Source: Sphingobacteriales bacterium (GTDB lineage Bacteria > Bacteroidota > Bacteroidia > Chitinophagales > Chitinophagaceae). Taken from it: 64,000 bases of DNA. Below the pieces are notes generated by a model. That model was not told where the DNA came from. It saw only the letters and a list, made by a program, of their open reading frames with translations, and made no database searches. The stretch spans positions 620,001 to 684,000 of the forward strand of contig JACRLZ010000002.1 in assembly GCA_016235125.1 (NCBI GenBank), in the 5' to 3' direction. Position 1 is the first letter of the stretch. Each line of letters starts with the position of its first letter. A program made the translations under genes and the position numbers. Below are positions 1 to 7,247 of the stretch, in pieces.

Positions 1-201
1 GGCGATGCGGTGCCGTTCTATTTCTTCACTTCTTACGGCAGCTTCTATTAATTGGTTTTGTTGTTGCTCCCGCAGTTTGTCCATGGCTATGCGGTGCTGT
101 GTTTTTTTCTTCTGGTTATAAATAACCGCAAGCAGGATGCTTACCACCATCAGCAGCATCACGCCAATACCAACACTTACCAGGTAGGTTATATCATTCA
201 T
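1..201 (-). CDS. Sensor histidine kinase, HisKA_3 type (5' end only)
   Basis: The gene runs off the left edge; only its first 67 codons are present. It opens with one membrane segment (about residues 5-27), followed by a basic, Gln/Glu-rich stretch ending in EEIERHRIA. In NarX/DesK-type (HisKA_3) kinases that run leads straight into the phosphoacceptor histidine. The catalytic part is outside the window, so the call rests on this short pattern and on context. Its ATG overlaps the TGA of the preceding membrane-protein gene (ATGA at 198-201), so the two are probably translationally coupled. Kinases of this type usually pair with a LuxR/NarL-family response regulator, which would lie to the left and could read the boxes at 1781-1817 and 3217-3253 (inference). 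Confidence 0.6.
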   Translation of the reverse strand, partial: MNDITYLVSVGIGVMLLMVVSILLAVIYNQKKKTQHRIAMDKLREQQQNQLIEAAVRSEEIERHRIA

Positions 202-881
202 TGCTTAACTTGTTTGGCATCCCGGTGAAACTGAATGGCTATGAAAATACAAAGAAAAATGAAAGCGATATTGTGAACATCCCAAATATCAACCGCAAAC
301 TCCCAATCTTCATTAACAAGATGAGTATAAAATAGAAAAATAAAAAAACTGACGGCAACGTAAAAAGTAAGACTAGTGACTATCCAGAAGCCAGGTTGTT
401 TCTTTAGTGAAGTGCTTCTGTCCTCCAGCATAAGAAAAATGTAATATTGCAAACAATAAAAAAGCAATATAGCCGCTTCGGTTGCCAGCAGGCGGCTGCT
501 TAGCATCTGCCGGTTAAAAAAATCTTCAAAGAAAATAAAGTTGACTGCAACTAAAATGAGAAACAGGAAAGGTAAGACAGCTTTTATCCTGTGCATGAAT
601 CTTTGTTTCAATAGAATAAAAAACCAGCTGAATAAAAGCAGCCGAATGATCGAATGGATATTATATAGAAAGTTATTACTCCATAAAAAATCGCCTTCTT
701 TAATGCCCCACGCAACTTTATATTTCCATAAAAGGGTAGCAGCAAGATTCAGCAGCAAAGCAACCCATATATAAATGCTTACAGGTTTAAGCCAGGGAAT
801 TTTGTTTTTCTTCCGCAGGATGAAAAACAAAGGTATAAGAGGTGCCCATGCCTCTGCCCAGTCAATAATTAAGTGATACAT
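198..881 (-). CDS. Multi-spanning membrane protein, copy 1, coupled to kinase
   Basis: This 227-residue protein is almost entirely hydrophobic, with about seven membrane segments separated by short loops. No enzymatic motif is visible and no named family is recognised. It is a clear paralogue of the product of 1811-2509: the runs EAWAPLIPL / EVWALLIPL, FLYNIHSIIR / ILYNLHSVLR, LLVAVNFIFFE / LFVVVNFIFWE and SSRLLATEA / STRLLSAES line up without gaps. It ends in an ATGA overlap with the truncated histidine kinase gene, so it may act as the membrane sensing partner of that kinase (inference from context only). It lies about 195 bp downstream of the exported-protein gene 1077-1667, with a terminator-like hairpin between them. 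Confidence 0.7.
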   Translation of the reverse strand: MYHLIIDWAEAWAPLIPLFFILRKKNKIPWLKPVSIYIWVALLLNLAATLLWKYKVAWGIKEGDFLWSNNFLYNIHSIIRLLLFSWFFILLKQRFMHRIKAVLPFLFLILVAVNFIFFEDFFNRQMLSSRLLATEAAILLFYCLQYYIFLMLEDRSTSLKKQPGFWIVTSLTFYVAVSFFIFLFYTHLVNEDWEFAVDIWDVHNIAFIFLCIFIAIQFHRDAKQVKQ

Positions 882-1026
882 GGTTTATGCTTTGTGTAAC
901 AAGAAAGGGAATGCCAGATTGGGCCTTACAGTTTTTAATCTGACCGAAAATAGAGCACATCAATTCTTGCAGTGACATTGAGTCTAAAAAAAATATAATT
1001 TTATTTTTCACAATAATATTTTTTAT

Positions 1027-1070
1027 AAAGCAGCAAGAAAGTTTCACTTGCAGATTTTTCTTGCTGCTTT
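1027..1070 (-). terminator. Hairpin downstream of the exported-protein gene
   Basis: Perfect 14-bp arms AAAGCAGCAAGAAA (1027-1040) and TTTCTTGCTGCTTT (1057-1070) enclose a 16-nt loop, 7 bp past the stop of the gene at 1077-1667. On the minus strand the hairpin is followed by an A/T-rich run without a clean T-tract, so termination may be partial. That would let the downstream membrane-protein and kinase genes be read at a lower level. Confidence 0.55.
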
Positions 1071-1076
1071 AATAAT

Positions 1077-1667
1077 TTATTTTATTGAAGGTGGCGGCGC
1101 AGGTGGCGATGGTTTCAGATAATTGTCATCAGTAAAATCTTTTTGTAACACTACCGGGTTTTCATTATCATCAACCGGAAAAATCTCATAAGTTATATAG
1201 TTGGGGTATGTGTGAGGATCTCCGTCTTTAACCGGATTAAATTTTAATTTTGTAAATACTTTGCCATTTGTAATAGCTACATATTGTGACTTCTTCATTA
1301 AATAATTTGAATTAATTATCTCATCATCTCTGTATGTATTCATCCCTTTTTTGGCAATATCTAACAATTCAATATTCCCCGAATTCATTATATTTCCAGC
1401 ATTATCATAGGCGTATACAATTAGTTTATAGAGATGCCTTGCCCCATTTTTGTCATAAAATTTTTGTTGAAAAACAAAATGACTAAAATTAGCATTATTA
1501 ACATATGTTTCAATTTTAGTTTTATCAAAAACCATTGCCATGTATCTAGACTTCGTTGTAGAAGGATCGGGATTAAAACTTAACAATGGGATTACTAATA
1601 TAAATGCCAACAGGAATAAATAATTTTTCCTTTTTTTTTGCTGAATAACCAAATTAAATAGTTTCAT
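1077..1667 (-). CDS. Exported protein of unknown function, Pro-rich C terminus
   Basis: This is a 196-residue protein with a basic N-terminus and one hydrophobic segment (about residues 16-30), consistent with a signal peptide or membrane anchor. The middle is polar and Tyr/Asn/Lys-rich without a recognised domain, and the last residues are proline-rich (SPPAPPPS). The DNA is visibly richer in A/T than its neighbours. It sits in the same relative position as the lipoprotein gene 2487-3092: exported protein first, multi-spanning membrane protein next. Its upstream DNA (1781-1817) carries the same box-plus-palindrome unit found upstream of 2487-3092, 114 bp before the start codon. The function is unknown; a periplasmic or surface partner of the downstream membrane protein is an inference. 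Confidence 0.6.
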   Translation of the reverse strand: MKLFNLVIQQKKRKNYLFLLAFILVIPLLSFNPDPSTTKSRYMAMVFDKTKIETYVNNANFSHFVFQQKFYDKNGARHLYKLIVYAYDNAGNIMNSGNIELLDIAKKGMNTYRDDEIINSNYLMKKSQYVAITNGKVFTKLKFNPVKDGDPHTYPNYITYEIFPVDDNENPVVLQKDFTDDNYLKPSPPAPPPSIK

Positions 1668-1780
1668 TTTTTTTAACTTTTAAAGTAAATAATCGGTTTG
1701 CAGTTCTCTTCAGGCAGGATTAAAAAATTTTATCTAAAATAGGATGCATCAATCAACTTTCAAACGGGCTAAAATCAGAT

Positions 1781-1817
1781 TGCGTACATACTCACGGATA
1801 TTGCGTAGTTCTACGCA
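1781..1817. promoter_or_regulatory. Composite box A: TGCGTACATACTC, 8 bp, 16-bp palindrome
   Basis: TGCGTACATACTC (1781-1793) is followed after exactly 8 bp by the perfect palindrome TGCGTAGTTCTACGCA (1802-1817). The same arrangement with the same spacing is found at 3217-3253. Here it lies 114 bp upstream of the start of the exported-protein gene 1077-1667, and the palindrome contains the stop codon of the preceding membrane-protein gene. The symmetry fits a dimeric regulator, plausibly the response regulator of the kinase at the left edge (inference). Confidence 0.6.
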
Positions 1818-2509
1818 GCTGCCAGATCCTTACGGGAACGGTACAGCGACAGTGCCAGTAATATGCAAAAAATGATATAGGATACGGAGAATATCTTCAT
1901 CGTCAGCATTCCGAACTGGAGATTGTTTTCAAGAAGCGGATAAAAAAACAGGAAAATAAAAAAATTGACAGCTTCATAAAAACAAAGACCTATGCAAATG
2001 AGAAAAGACGGGTGCTTTAACCAGTTGGTATCGCTGTCATCCCGCATTGAACTGATCAAAAAGAAAAGACAGAGGATAAGCAATACAATACTTTCAGCAG
2101 ACAAAAGACGGGTGCTCAGGAATAAAGGATTTTCCCAAAAAATGAAATTGACCACTACAAAAAGCAGGTATACCGGCAGAATAAATTTTGAAAGCCAGGA
2201 AAGGCGGATCAGCTGAAGGCTGTTAATATACCAACCTAATAATATTACCCGTAATACAGAATGAAGATTGTATAATATATTATTGTTTTGCAGAAAATCA
2301 GGCAAACTCAGACGATATATAGAGATTAGTATGGCCACAAGGTTAAGTATCAGACCAGTAATAACATAAATTATCACCGGACGCATTGACCGGTGATTTA
2401 TTTTATACCGGACAAAAATGGTCAGGGGTATAAGCAAAGCCCATACCTCTGACCACATCAATACATTTGCGATAACTCTGCCCAATTCAGAAATTTTGTA
2501 TAGTATCAT
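1811..2509 (-). CDS. Multi-spanning membrane protein, copy 2
   Basis: This is a paralogue of the 198-881 product, about 232 residues, with about seven hydrophobic segments and no recognised catalytic motif. The ATG at 2509 was chosen because it gives an N-terminus of similar length to copy 1; the frame stays open further upstream to 2575, inside the preceding gene. With this start the gene overlaps the end of the lipoprotein gene (stop 2487-2489) by 23 bp, so translation is probably coupled. Another start nearer 2458 cannot be excluded. Unlike copy 1, it is followed by the next exported-protein gene rather than by a kinase. Confidence 0.6.
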   Translation of the reverse strand: MILYKISELGRVIANVLMWSEVWALLIPLTIFVRYKINHRSMRPVIIYVITGLILNLVAILISIYRLSLPDFLQNNNILYNLHSVLRVILLGWYINSLQLIRLSWLSKFILPVYLLFVVVNFIFWENPLFLSTRLLSAESIVLLILCLFFLISSMRDDSDTNWLKHPSFLICIGLCFYEAVNFFIFLFFYPLLENNLQFGMLTMKIFSVSYIIFCILLALSLYRSRKDLAAA

Positions 2510-3092
2510 TAATCGGGCAACAAGGACCCGGGCAACAATAGGGCGGACAAGGCCAGGGACTTTTTGTAGTATCAATCAGGCCTTTTGTGTTTTTAACTTC
2601 CATTTGATAGGCAACATATCCTTCAGTGTTTACATATGGGCTGAAATTCACCGATTCAAAATCGCCAAGACTTCCATCGGGGTTCATGATGCCTATTTCT
2701 TCCAGGCATACCAGGCTGCTTGCCATCATTGCAGGTCCGGAAAAAGTTTGAGCATTAACAGCCCTGTCAACTTCGAGAATGGTTTTGCCTTTCAGGTTCA
2801 CATTTGTAAAACTACTTGCAGGAAATGCTACTAACTGCATGTTCGACCCGGATTTCGCATCACCGGTATAGAACTGCAGCAGCAGGTACCTTTTGCCGGC
2901 AGAGTCCCCGGGTTTGATCATGCCATTATCAATCCAGGCTTTTACCTGTTTCTTTGTTAATGTAACAGTGCTGAGACTTAAACTTTTTTGCGATTTGTCG
3001 CAGGAGGCGATCAATAAAGTAACCGGAAGCAGGAAAAGGAAAACAAATTTTAAGAACCCTCCATTCCGCTTAATTGCATGTTTCTTTTGCAT
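2487..3092 (-). CDS. Lipoprotein with Cys/Pro-rich C-terminal tail
   Basis: This is a 201-residue predicted lipoprotein. Its basic N-terminus and hydrophobic core end in LLIASC, so the acylated cysteine would be about residue 30. The body has no recognised domain. The C-terminus is odd: a short run CPPYCCPGPCCP puts six cysteines and six prolines into twelve residues, followed by about eight more residues. Such a tail could bind metal or form disulfides; nothing in the sequence decides this. It overlaps the downstream membrane-protein gene and lies 125 bp downstream of composite box B. Together with 1811-2509 it forms the second copy of the exported-protein/membrane-protein pair. Confidence 0.65.
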   Translation of the reverse strand: MQKKHAIKRNGGFLKFVFLFLLPVTLLIASCDKSQKSLSLSTVTLTKKQVKAWIDNGMIKPGDSAGKRYLLLQFYTGDAKSGSNMQLVAFPASSFTNVNLKGKTILEVDRAVNAQTFSGPAMMASSLVCLEEIGIMNPDGSLGDFESVNFSPYVNTEGYVAYQMEVKNTKGLIDTTKSPWPCPPYCCPGPCCPINDTIQNF

Positions 3093-3216
3093 ACTAGTTG
3101 GTTTTAGGTGGTTAAAAATAAACGGGAGGATTAAGACCGGGTGGGGACGGGCGGGCAGGAGAATGTTTACTAATGTAAGCCGACATTATGGATTTTCAAA
3201 GCTTTAACGGGATAAT

Positions 3217-3253
3217 TGCGTAGATACTCTCCGCTTATGCGTAGTAGTACGCA
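3217..3253. promoter_or_regulatory. Composite box B: TGCGTAGATACTC, 8 bp, palindrome
   Basis: TGCGTAGATACTC (3217-3229) is followed after 8 bp by TGCGTAGTAGTACGCA (3238-3253; 6-bp inverted arms TGCGTA/TACGCA). Spacing and order match box A at 1781-1817. It lies 125 bp upstream of the lipoprotein gene start at 3092. Confidence 0.6.
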
Positions 3254-3279
3254 GTCATTCAAATCATTCTGCGCCAATA

Positions 3280-3303
3280 TACGCAGCGCCTGCGTAGATA
3301 CTC
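3280..3303. promoter_or_regulatory. Third box: TACGCA, 5 bp, TGCGTAGATACTC
   Basis: An outward-facing inverted pair TACGCA (3280-3285) and TGCGTA (3291-3296) continues into TGCGTAGATACTC (3291-3303), the same 13-mer as in box B. It lies about 190 bp upstream of the lipoprotein start. The 3093-3462 gap otherwise shows no gene. Confidence 0.5.
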
Positions 3304-3462
3304 TTTGTATTTAAAAGTAATGATGCGGATGGCTTTCCTGACCGCATTCCCACGCAGTTGTTAATGCTTTTTACAGTTCATCTACGGGATATTTTTTTCC
3401 CGCATTTCCTACCTTGATTCAGGGTCATCGCTGAAGAAAACTTGTGTCATAAAACATTTTTT

Positions 3463-3849
3463 ATGACAACGAAAATCTTCTTCAGCATCTTCTTCCTGGT
3501 GATGATCCTTAAAACCAGTTTAAATGCTTCAGCCAATGTAAATACTGTGGTATCGTCAAAAGTTGCCGCTACAAAAGAAATGGAAAGCAAGACTTCACAG
3601 GAAGCTCCTGCTTCTGCTGCAACCGTTCCTCTTGCACCGGCCACCAAACCGGTTCCTCAGCAGCATTCAGAAGAGAAGAGCCATGCTCCTAAAACAGATG
3701 AGCTGCCTCATATTCACCGTTATCATAAAGAAAGAGTGAAGAAGATAAAACGTCATCATAAAAAATACTGGTTCCTGGGTATGCTGCTTGTAGTGATATG
3801 CCATGCTATTATTCTTCTCATGGCTTACATGCATACCATTCACCCATGA
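3463..3849 (+). CDS. Small secreted/anchored protein with C-terminal membrane helix
   Basis: This 128-residue protein starts at the ATG at 3463; an in-frame TTG 21 bp upstream is less likely because the ATG places a signal peptide (TTKIFFSIFFLVMIL) directly at the N-terminus. The middle is low-complexity Ala/Pro/Ser/Lys. A His/Lys/Arg-rich block (HIHRYHKERVKKIKRHHKK) precedes a second hydrophobic helix near the C-terminus. No family is recognised. It stands alone between the box region and the convergent mqnE operon. Confidence 0.55.
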   Translation: MTTKIFFSIFFLVMILKTSLNASANVNTVVSSKVAATKEMESKTSQEAPASAATVPLAPATKPVPQQHSEEKSHAPKTDELPHIHRYHKERVKKIKRHHKKYWFLGMLLVVICHAIILLMAYMHTIHP

Positions 3850-3864
3850 TCGATAAAGAGAAGA

Positions 3865-4140
3865 TCAAAAACGTACAATTGAAAAATGTTCAAATTGTTG
3901 CAAATCCAGTTCTGCAACTTCCACCCCGGTCACCATGGCACGGGGTGGTCCTTTTTTACAGTATTTTATTAACGCCCCCAACTGTTCTTTGCTGCCGGTG
4001 GCAACGATATTAACTGTTCCGTCCCGTTGGTTTCTGACCTCGCCTGTCACCCCGAGTTCAATAGCCTTTTCTTTGGTATACTGGCGGTAATAGACTCCCT
4101 GCACTTTGCCACTGACAATAATCGAAATAGTTTGAAACAT
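3865..4140 (-). CDS. acyP: Acylphosphatase
   Basis: This 91-residue protein has the full acylphosphatase fold length. The phosphate-binding loop GKVQGVYYR ends at the catalytic Arg19, and the catalytic Asn37 follows in GVTGEVRNQRDG. It hydrolyses carboxyl-phosphate bonds of small acyl phosphates in the cytoplasm. It is the last gene of a tight three-gene minus-strand cluster after msrC (4-bp gap) and mqnE. The C-terminal residues FSIVRF match the usual ending of the family with minor change. Confidence 0.92.
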   Translation of the reverse strand: MFQTISIIVSGKVQGVYYRQYTKEKAIELGVTGEVRNQRDGTVNIVATGSKEQLGALIKYCKKGPPRAMVTGVEVAELDLQQFEHFSIVRF

Positions 4141-4144
4141 AAAA

Positions 4145-4645
4145 TCAGAATTGTAGCAGGCTAACTATTTTTTCAAGATAGGTTTGATCTGTTTCATCAA
4201 ACCGGTTGTACTCGTTGCTGTCAACATCGAGCACAGCAATCACATCATTATCCCGCATAACCGGTATAACAATTTCCGATCTGGATAAACTGCTGCAGGC
4301 GATATGGCCGGGAAATTTTTCTACATCGGGAACAATTAATGTTTTGGCCTGCGCCCATGAAGTACCACATACTCCTCTGCCTTTTTTTATTCTTGTGCAG
4401 GCCACCGGACCCTGGAAAGGAGCTAATACCAATTCATCTTCGCCTTTCGGAGCTTTAGCGAAGGAGGGCTTTACCACATAGAATCCTACCCAAAGCCAGC
4501 CGAATTGTTCTTTTAGTGCGGCCACAACATTTGCCATATTAGCTACTAAATCTGTTTCACCTTCCAGCAATCCTTTGATCTGCGGAATCAGTGATTGGTA
4601 TTGTTCTGCTTTTGTGCCGGGGATGATGGATAAGTCTTCAGCCAT
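4145..4645 (-). CDS. msrC: Free methionine-(R)-sulfoxide reductase (GAF domain)
   Basis: This single-GAF-domain enzyme reduces free L-methionine-(R)-sulfoxide in the cytoplasm using thioredoxin-type reductant. The diagnostic run FQGPVACTRI...GRGVCGTSW...FPGHIACSS is complete, with the three functional cysteines at residues 83, 93 and 117, as in E. coli fRMsr. Residues 60-69 (PSFAKAPKGE) are an insertion between two strands of the domain, where homologues have a short turn. The DNA for it (4439-4468) is a repeat element found elsewhere in the window. The insertion keeps the frame and leaves all active-site residues intact, so the enzyme is probably functional. It is the middle gene of mqnE-msrC-acyP, with gaps of 3 and 4 bp. 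Confidence 0.92.
   Translation of the reverse strand: MAEDLSIIPGTKAEQYQSLIPQIKGLLEGETDLVANMANVVAALKEQFGWLWVGFYVVKPSFAKAPKGEDELVLAPFQGPVACTRIKKGRGVCGTSWAQAKTLIVPDVEKFPGHIACSSLSRSEIVIPVMRDNDVIAVLDVDSNEYNRFDETDQTYLEKIVSLLQF
4439..4468. repeat. Short palindromic repeat inside msrC, in frame
   Basis: Thirty bases in the msrC coding sequence share AGCTTTAGCGAAGGAGG with the intergenic copy at 23108-23131 and are closely similar to the inverted copy at 59813-59832. The insertion encodes PSFAKAPKGE and does not disturb the frame. Confidence 0.6.
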
Positions 4646-4648
4646 TTC

Positions 4649-5794
4649 TTAATTCATTTCTGGATTTAATACCATTTCTGTTGAAGGACCGTAGTTCTTT
4701 ATTTCTTTATACAACGTATCCCTTTCCACCGGCACCCTTTTCACCTGTTGTATCAGTGCGACCAGTTCAGCAGTTGTCATCGAAGGATTTTGTTCTTCAG
4801 CGCCGGCCATTGAATAGATTTTTGTAGTATCATCAATTGTTCCGTCAATATCATTCACGCCAAATGAAAGAGAGAGTTGTGCATTCTGCCGGCCGAGCAT
4901 GGGCCAGTAGGCTTTCAGATGGGGGAAATTGTCCATGTAAATTCTTGACACGGCATACATCTTCATGTCTTCCACAATGCTGCATTCAGAAACATTGCTC
5001 ATGTCATTATCCTTATTGCGGAATTTCAACGGGATAAATGTATTGAAGCCATTTGTTTTGTCCTGTAACTCTCTTAATCTTCTCATGTGGTCAATCCGAT
5101 GCTGATAATTCTCAATGTGACCGTATAAAATTGTCGCATTGGAATGCAATCCCAGTTTGTGTGCGGCTTCATGTATGGCGAGCCAGCCCTCTGTAGCTAC
5201 TTTATCTGCACAGATCTTTTCTCTTATGACCGGGTCAAAAATTTCGGCGCCACCACCGGGAATGGAATCCAATCCGGATTCATGCAGATATTTTATTCCT
5301 TCTTCATTGGTCATTTTGGCCTTGCGGAACATATAGTCGAGTTCAACAGCCGTAAATCCTTTAATATGCAGCCCGGGACGATGAGCTTTTATTTTTTTTA
5401 GTAGTTCTGCAAAGAACTCAAGATTCATTTTGGGATGCACGCCGCCAACGATATGAACTTCAGTTACGGGTTGCCCATCATAACTCTTAACCATGTTCAG
5501 CATTTGGTCCATGCTCAGTTCCCAGCCTTCATCACGATGGGCATACAGGCGGCTATAGGAACAGAAGTTGCAACTGAACACACATACATTAGTAGGTTCA
5601 ATATGAAAATTCCGGTTGAAGAAAACTTTATTACCATGAAGCTTTTGTTTTATTTCATTGGCCAGGCTGCCAACAAAACCAAGGCTGGCTTTTTCAAAAA
5701 GCATGAGGCATTCTTCGTCGTTTATTCTTTCTCCGGCTTTTATTTTTCCGGCTATTTGTTTTAGGTCAGCAGGAAGGATATCGTTTGTAATCAT
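4649..5794 (-). CDS. mqnE: Aminofutalosine synthase (radical SAM)
   Basis: This 381-residue radical SAM enzyme converts 3-[(1-carboxyvinyl)oxy]benzoate and S-adenosylmethionine to 6-amino-6-deoxyfutalosine in the futalosine route to menaquinone. The [4Fe-4S] motif CVFSCNFC (Cys71, Cys75, Cys78) follows FHIEPTNV, and VGGVHPKM and PGGGAEIF are typical of MqnE rather than the related MqnC. The length is normal. It is the first gene of the mqnE-msrC-acyP cluster; the other two have no known role in menaquinone synthesis. It diverges from the permease gene at 5917 across 122 bp. Confidence 0.9.
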   Translation of the reverse strand: MITNDILPADLKQIAGKIKAGERINDEECLMLFEKASLGFVGSLANEIKQKLHGNKVFFNRNFHIEPTNVCVFSCNFCSYSRLYAHRDEGWELSMDQMLNMVKSYDGQPVTEVHIVGGVHPKMNLEFFAELLKKIKAHRPGLHIKGFTAVELDYMFRKAKMTNEEGIKYLHESGLDSIPGGGAEIFDPVIREKICADKVATEGWLAIHEAAHKLGLHSNATILYGHIENYQHRIDHMRRLRELQDKTNGFNTFIPLKFRNKDNDMSNVSECSIVEDMKMYAVSRIYMDNFPHLKAYWPMLGRQNAQLSLSFGVNDIDGTIDDTTKIYSMAGAEEQNPSMTTAELVALIQQVKRVPVERDTLYKEIKNYGPSTEMVLNPEMN

Positions 5795-5916
5795 ATATCA
5801 CTATTATCTTATCGCAAAGTTAAGGCCGAATGAGTTGTCAGCCCGGTTACAATTGCCGGATTCAAAAATCCCTTATCTTCCCTTTTCATTGTGTTTAATT
5901 AACCAAAATAACTCAC

Positions 5917-7173
5917 ATGAATATCAAATTAAGGCTGACTATTCTGAGCTTCTTCCAGTTTTATGTTTGGGGTGCATGGCTGATAACTATTGCCACTTAT
6001 TTCTTTTCCAATAATATGGGAACCGGGGTTCAGTTTGGGGCCATTTTCTCCACTCTTGCTATTTCTTCTCTTATCATGCCGGCTTTGACAGGTATTATCG
6101 CCGACAAGTGGGTGAATGCTGAAAGGCTTTATGGGATTTTGCATATTCTTTACGGTGCTGCGCTGTTTTACTTACCACAGGTACACGATGCAGATACAAT
6201 GTATTGGGTAATTCTGGCAGCCATGCTTTGTTACATGCCCACCATTTCGTTGTCCAATTCCATCTCTTATTCAATTCTGAAGCGAAACGATTATGATGTT
6301 GTAAAAGTATTTCCGCCCATCAGGGTTTGGGGAACGATTGGTTTCATTGCAGCTATGTGGACCACCAATCTTTCCGGGAGCAAGGCTAATTCAAATCAAT
6401 TCCTGATCGGGGCAGTGGCAGCTATTGCGTTGGGAATTTATTCCTTTACATTACCAAAATGCCCACCTGCAAAATCCATTTCAAAAGATGCATCCGTTGC
6501 TGAACAACTCGGATTGAATGCATTTAAACTGTTTTCGAAATATAAAATGGCTTTGTTTTTCATATTCTCCATGTTTTTGGGAGCTGCTTTGCAATTAACT
6601 AATATGTACGGTGATGTGTTTCTAAGTGATTTTGGAAAAGTGAACGAGTACAAAGATTCATTTGTAATCGAGTATTCTACTATAATCATGTCAATTTCAC
6701 AAATATCGGAGACCGTTTTTATCCTTACCATTCCTTTTTTCCTGAAACGGTTTGGAATTAAGAAAGTAATGCTGTTTTCCATGATCGCATGGGTGTTGCG
6801 GTTTGGCCTGTTTTCTTTTGGAAATCCCGCAGATGGTTTATGGATGATCATTCTATCCTGTATTGTTTACGGAATGGCTTTTGACTTCTTCAATATCTCC
6901 GGTTCTTTGTTTGTGGAAACCACCACAGATTCCAAAATACGTTCCAGTGCACAGGGATTATTTATGATGATGACAAATGGAGTGGGAGCTTTCCTTGGAA
7001 GCAAAATAAGCGGCTTTATAATTGACAAATATTTTACTGTTAATGGGGGTGATAAGGATTGGCATAATATCTGGCTTACTTTCTCAATCTATGCCGCTGT
7101 GATTGCTGTGTTGTTTGCAATTATGTTCAGGCATAAACATAATCCAAATGAAATAAGTGAAATAAAACACTAG
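5917..7173 (+). CDS. MFS permease, nucleoside:H+ symporter (NupG-like) family
   Basis: This 418-residue integral membrane protein has about twelve membrane segments. Its N-terminus (LSFFQFYVWGAWLITIATYF) and the WGTIGFIAA run match the NHS nucleoside permease branch of the major facilitator superfamily, which also includes sugar-permease-like Bacteroidota members. Substrate is probably nucleosides, inferred only from the family. The ATG at 5917 sits just after an A-rich leader. It is transcribed alone, convergent with trxA, with a terminator and a palindrome between them. Confidence 0.8.
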   Translation: MNIKLRLTILSFFQFYVWGAWLITIATYFFSNNMGTGVQFGAIFSTLAISSLIMPALTGIIADKWVNAERLYGILHILYGAALFYLPQVHDADTMYWVILAAMLCYMPTISLSNSISYSILKRNDYDVVKVFPPIRVWGTIGFIAAMWTTNLSGSKANSNQFLIGAVAAIALGIYSFTLPKCPPAKSISKDASVAEQLGLNAFKLFSKYKMALFFIFSMFLGAALQLTNMYGDVFLSDFGKVNEYKDSFVIEYSTIIMSISQISETVFILTIPFFLKRFGIKKVMLFSMIAWVLRFGLFSFGNPADGLWMIILSCIVYGMAFDFFNISGSLFVETTTDSKIRSSAQGLFMMMTNGVGAFLGSKISGFIIDKYFTVNGGDKDWHNIWLTFSIYAAVIAVLFAIMFRHKHNPNEISEIKH

Positions 7174-7183
7174 CTATAGTAAT

Positions 7184-7209
7184 GAAAAAACCCCACCATA
7201 AGCGGGGTT
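7184..7209 (-). terminator. Rho-independent terminator after trxA
   Basis: AACCCC (7189-7194) pairs with GGGGTT (7204-7209). On the minus strand the stem is followed by a run of six T (7185-7190 read in reverse), so it serves thioredoxin. On the plus strand, after the permease, it lacks a T-run. Confidence 0.7.
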
Positions 7210-7214
7210 GTAAT

Positions 7215-7247
7215 AAGTATGCCACGGTTTCAAACCGTGGCATACTT
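7215..7247. repeat. Perfect palindrome, REP-like
   Basis: Arms AAGTATGCCACGGTTT (7215-7230) and AAACCGTGGCATACTT (7232-7247) are perfect 16-mers separated by a single C. Hairpins of this form resemble REP elements handled by Y1-type (RAYT/IS200-like) transposases, but no such transposase gene is in the window. Confidence 0.65.

Noticed and set aside
2418-2834. A 138-codon plus-strand frame opposite the lipoprotein gene
   Set aside because: It is the antisense of a conserved-looking lipoprotein gene and has no recognisable domain.
1-3300. Horizontal island at the left edge
   Set aside because: Only one gene (1077-1667) is clearly richer in A/T; no integrase, tRNA or direct repeats bound the region.
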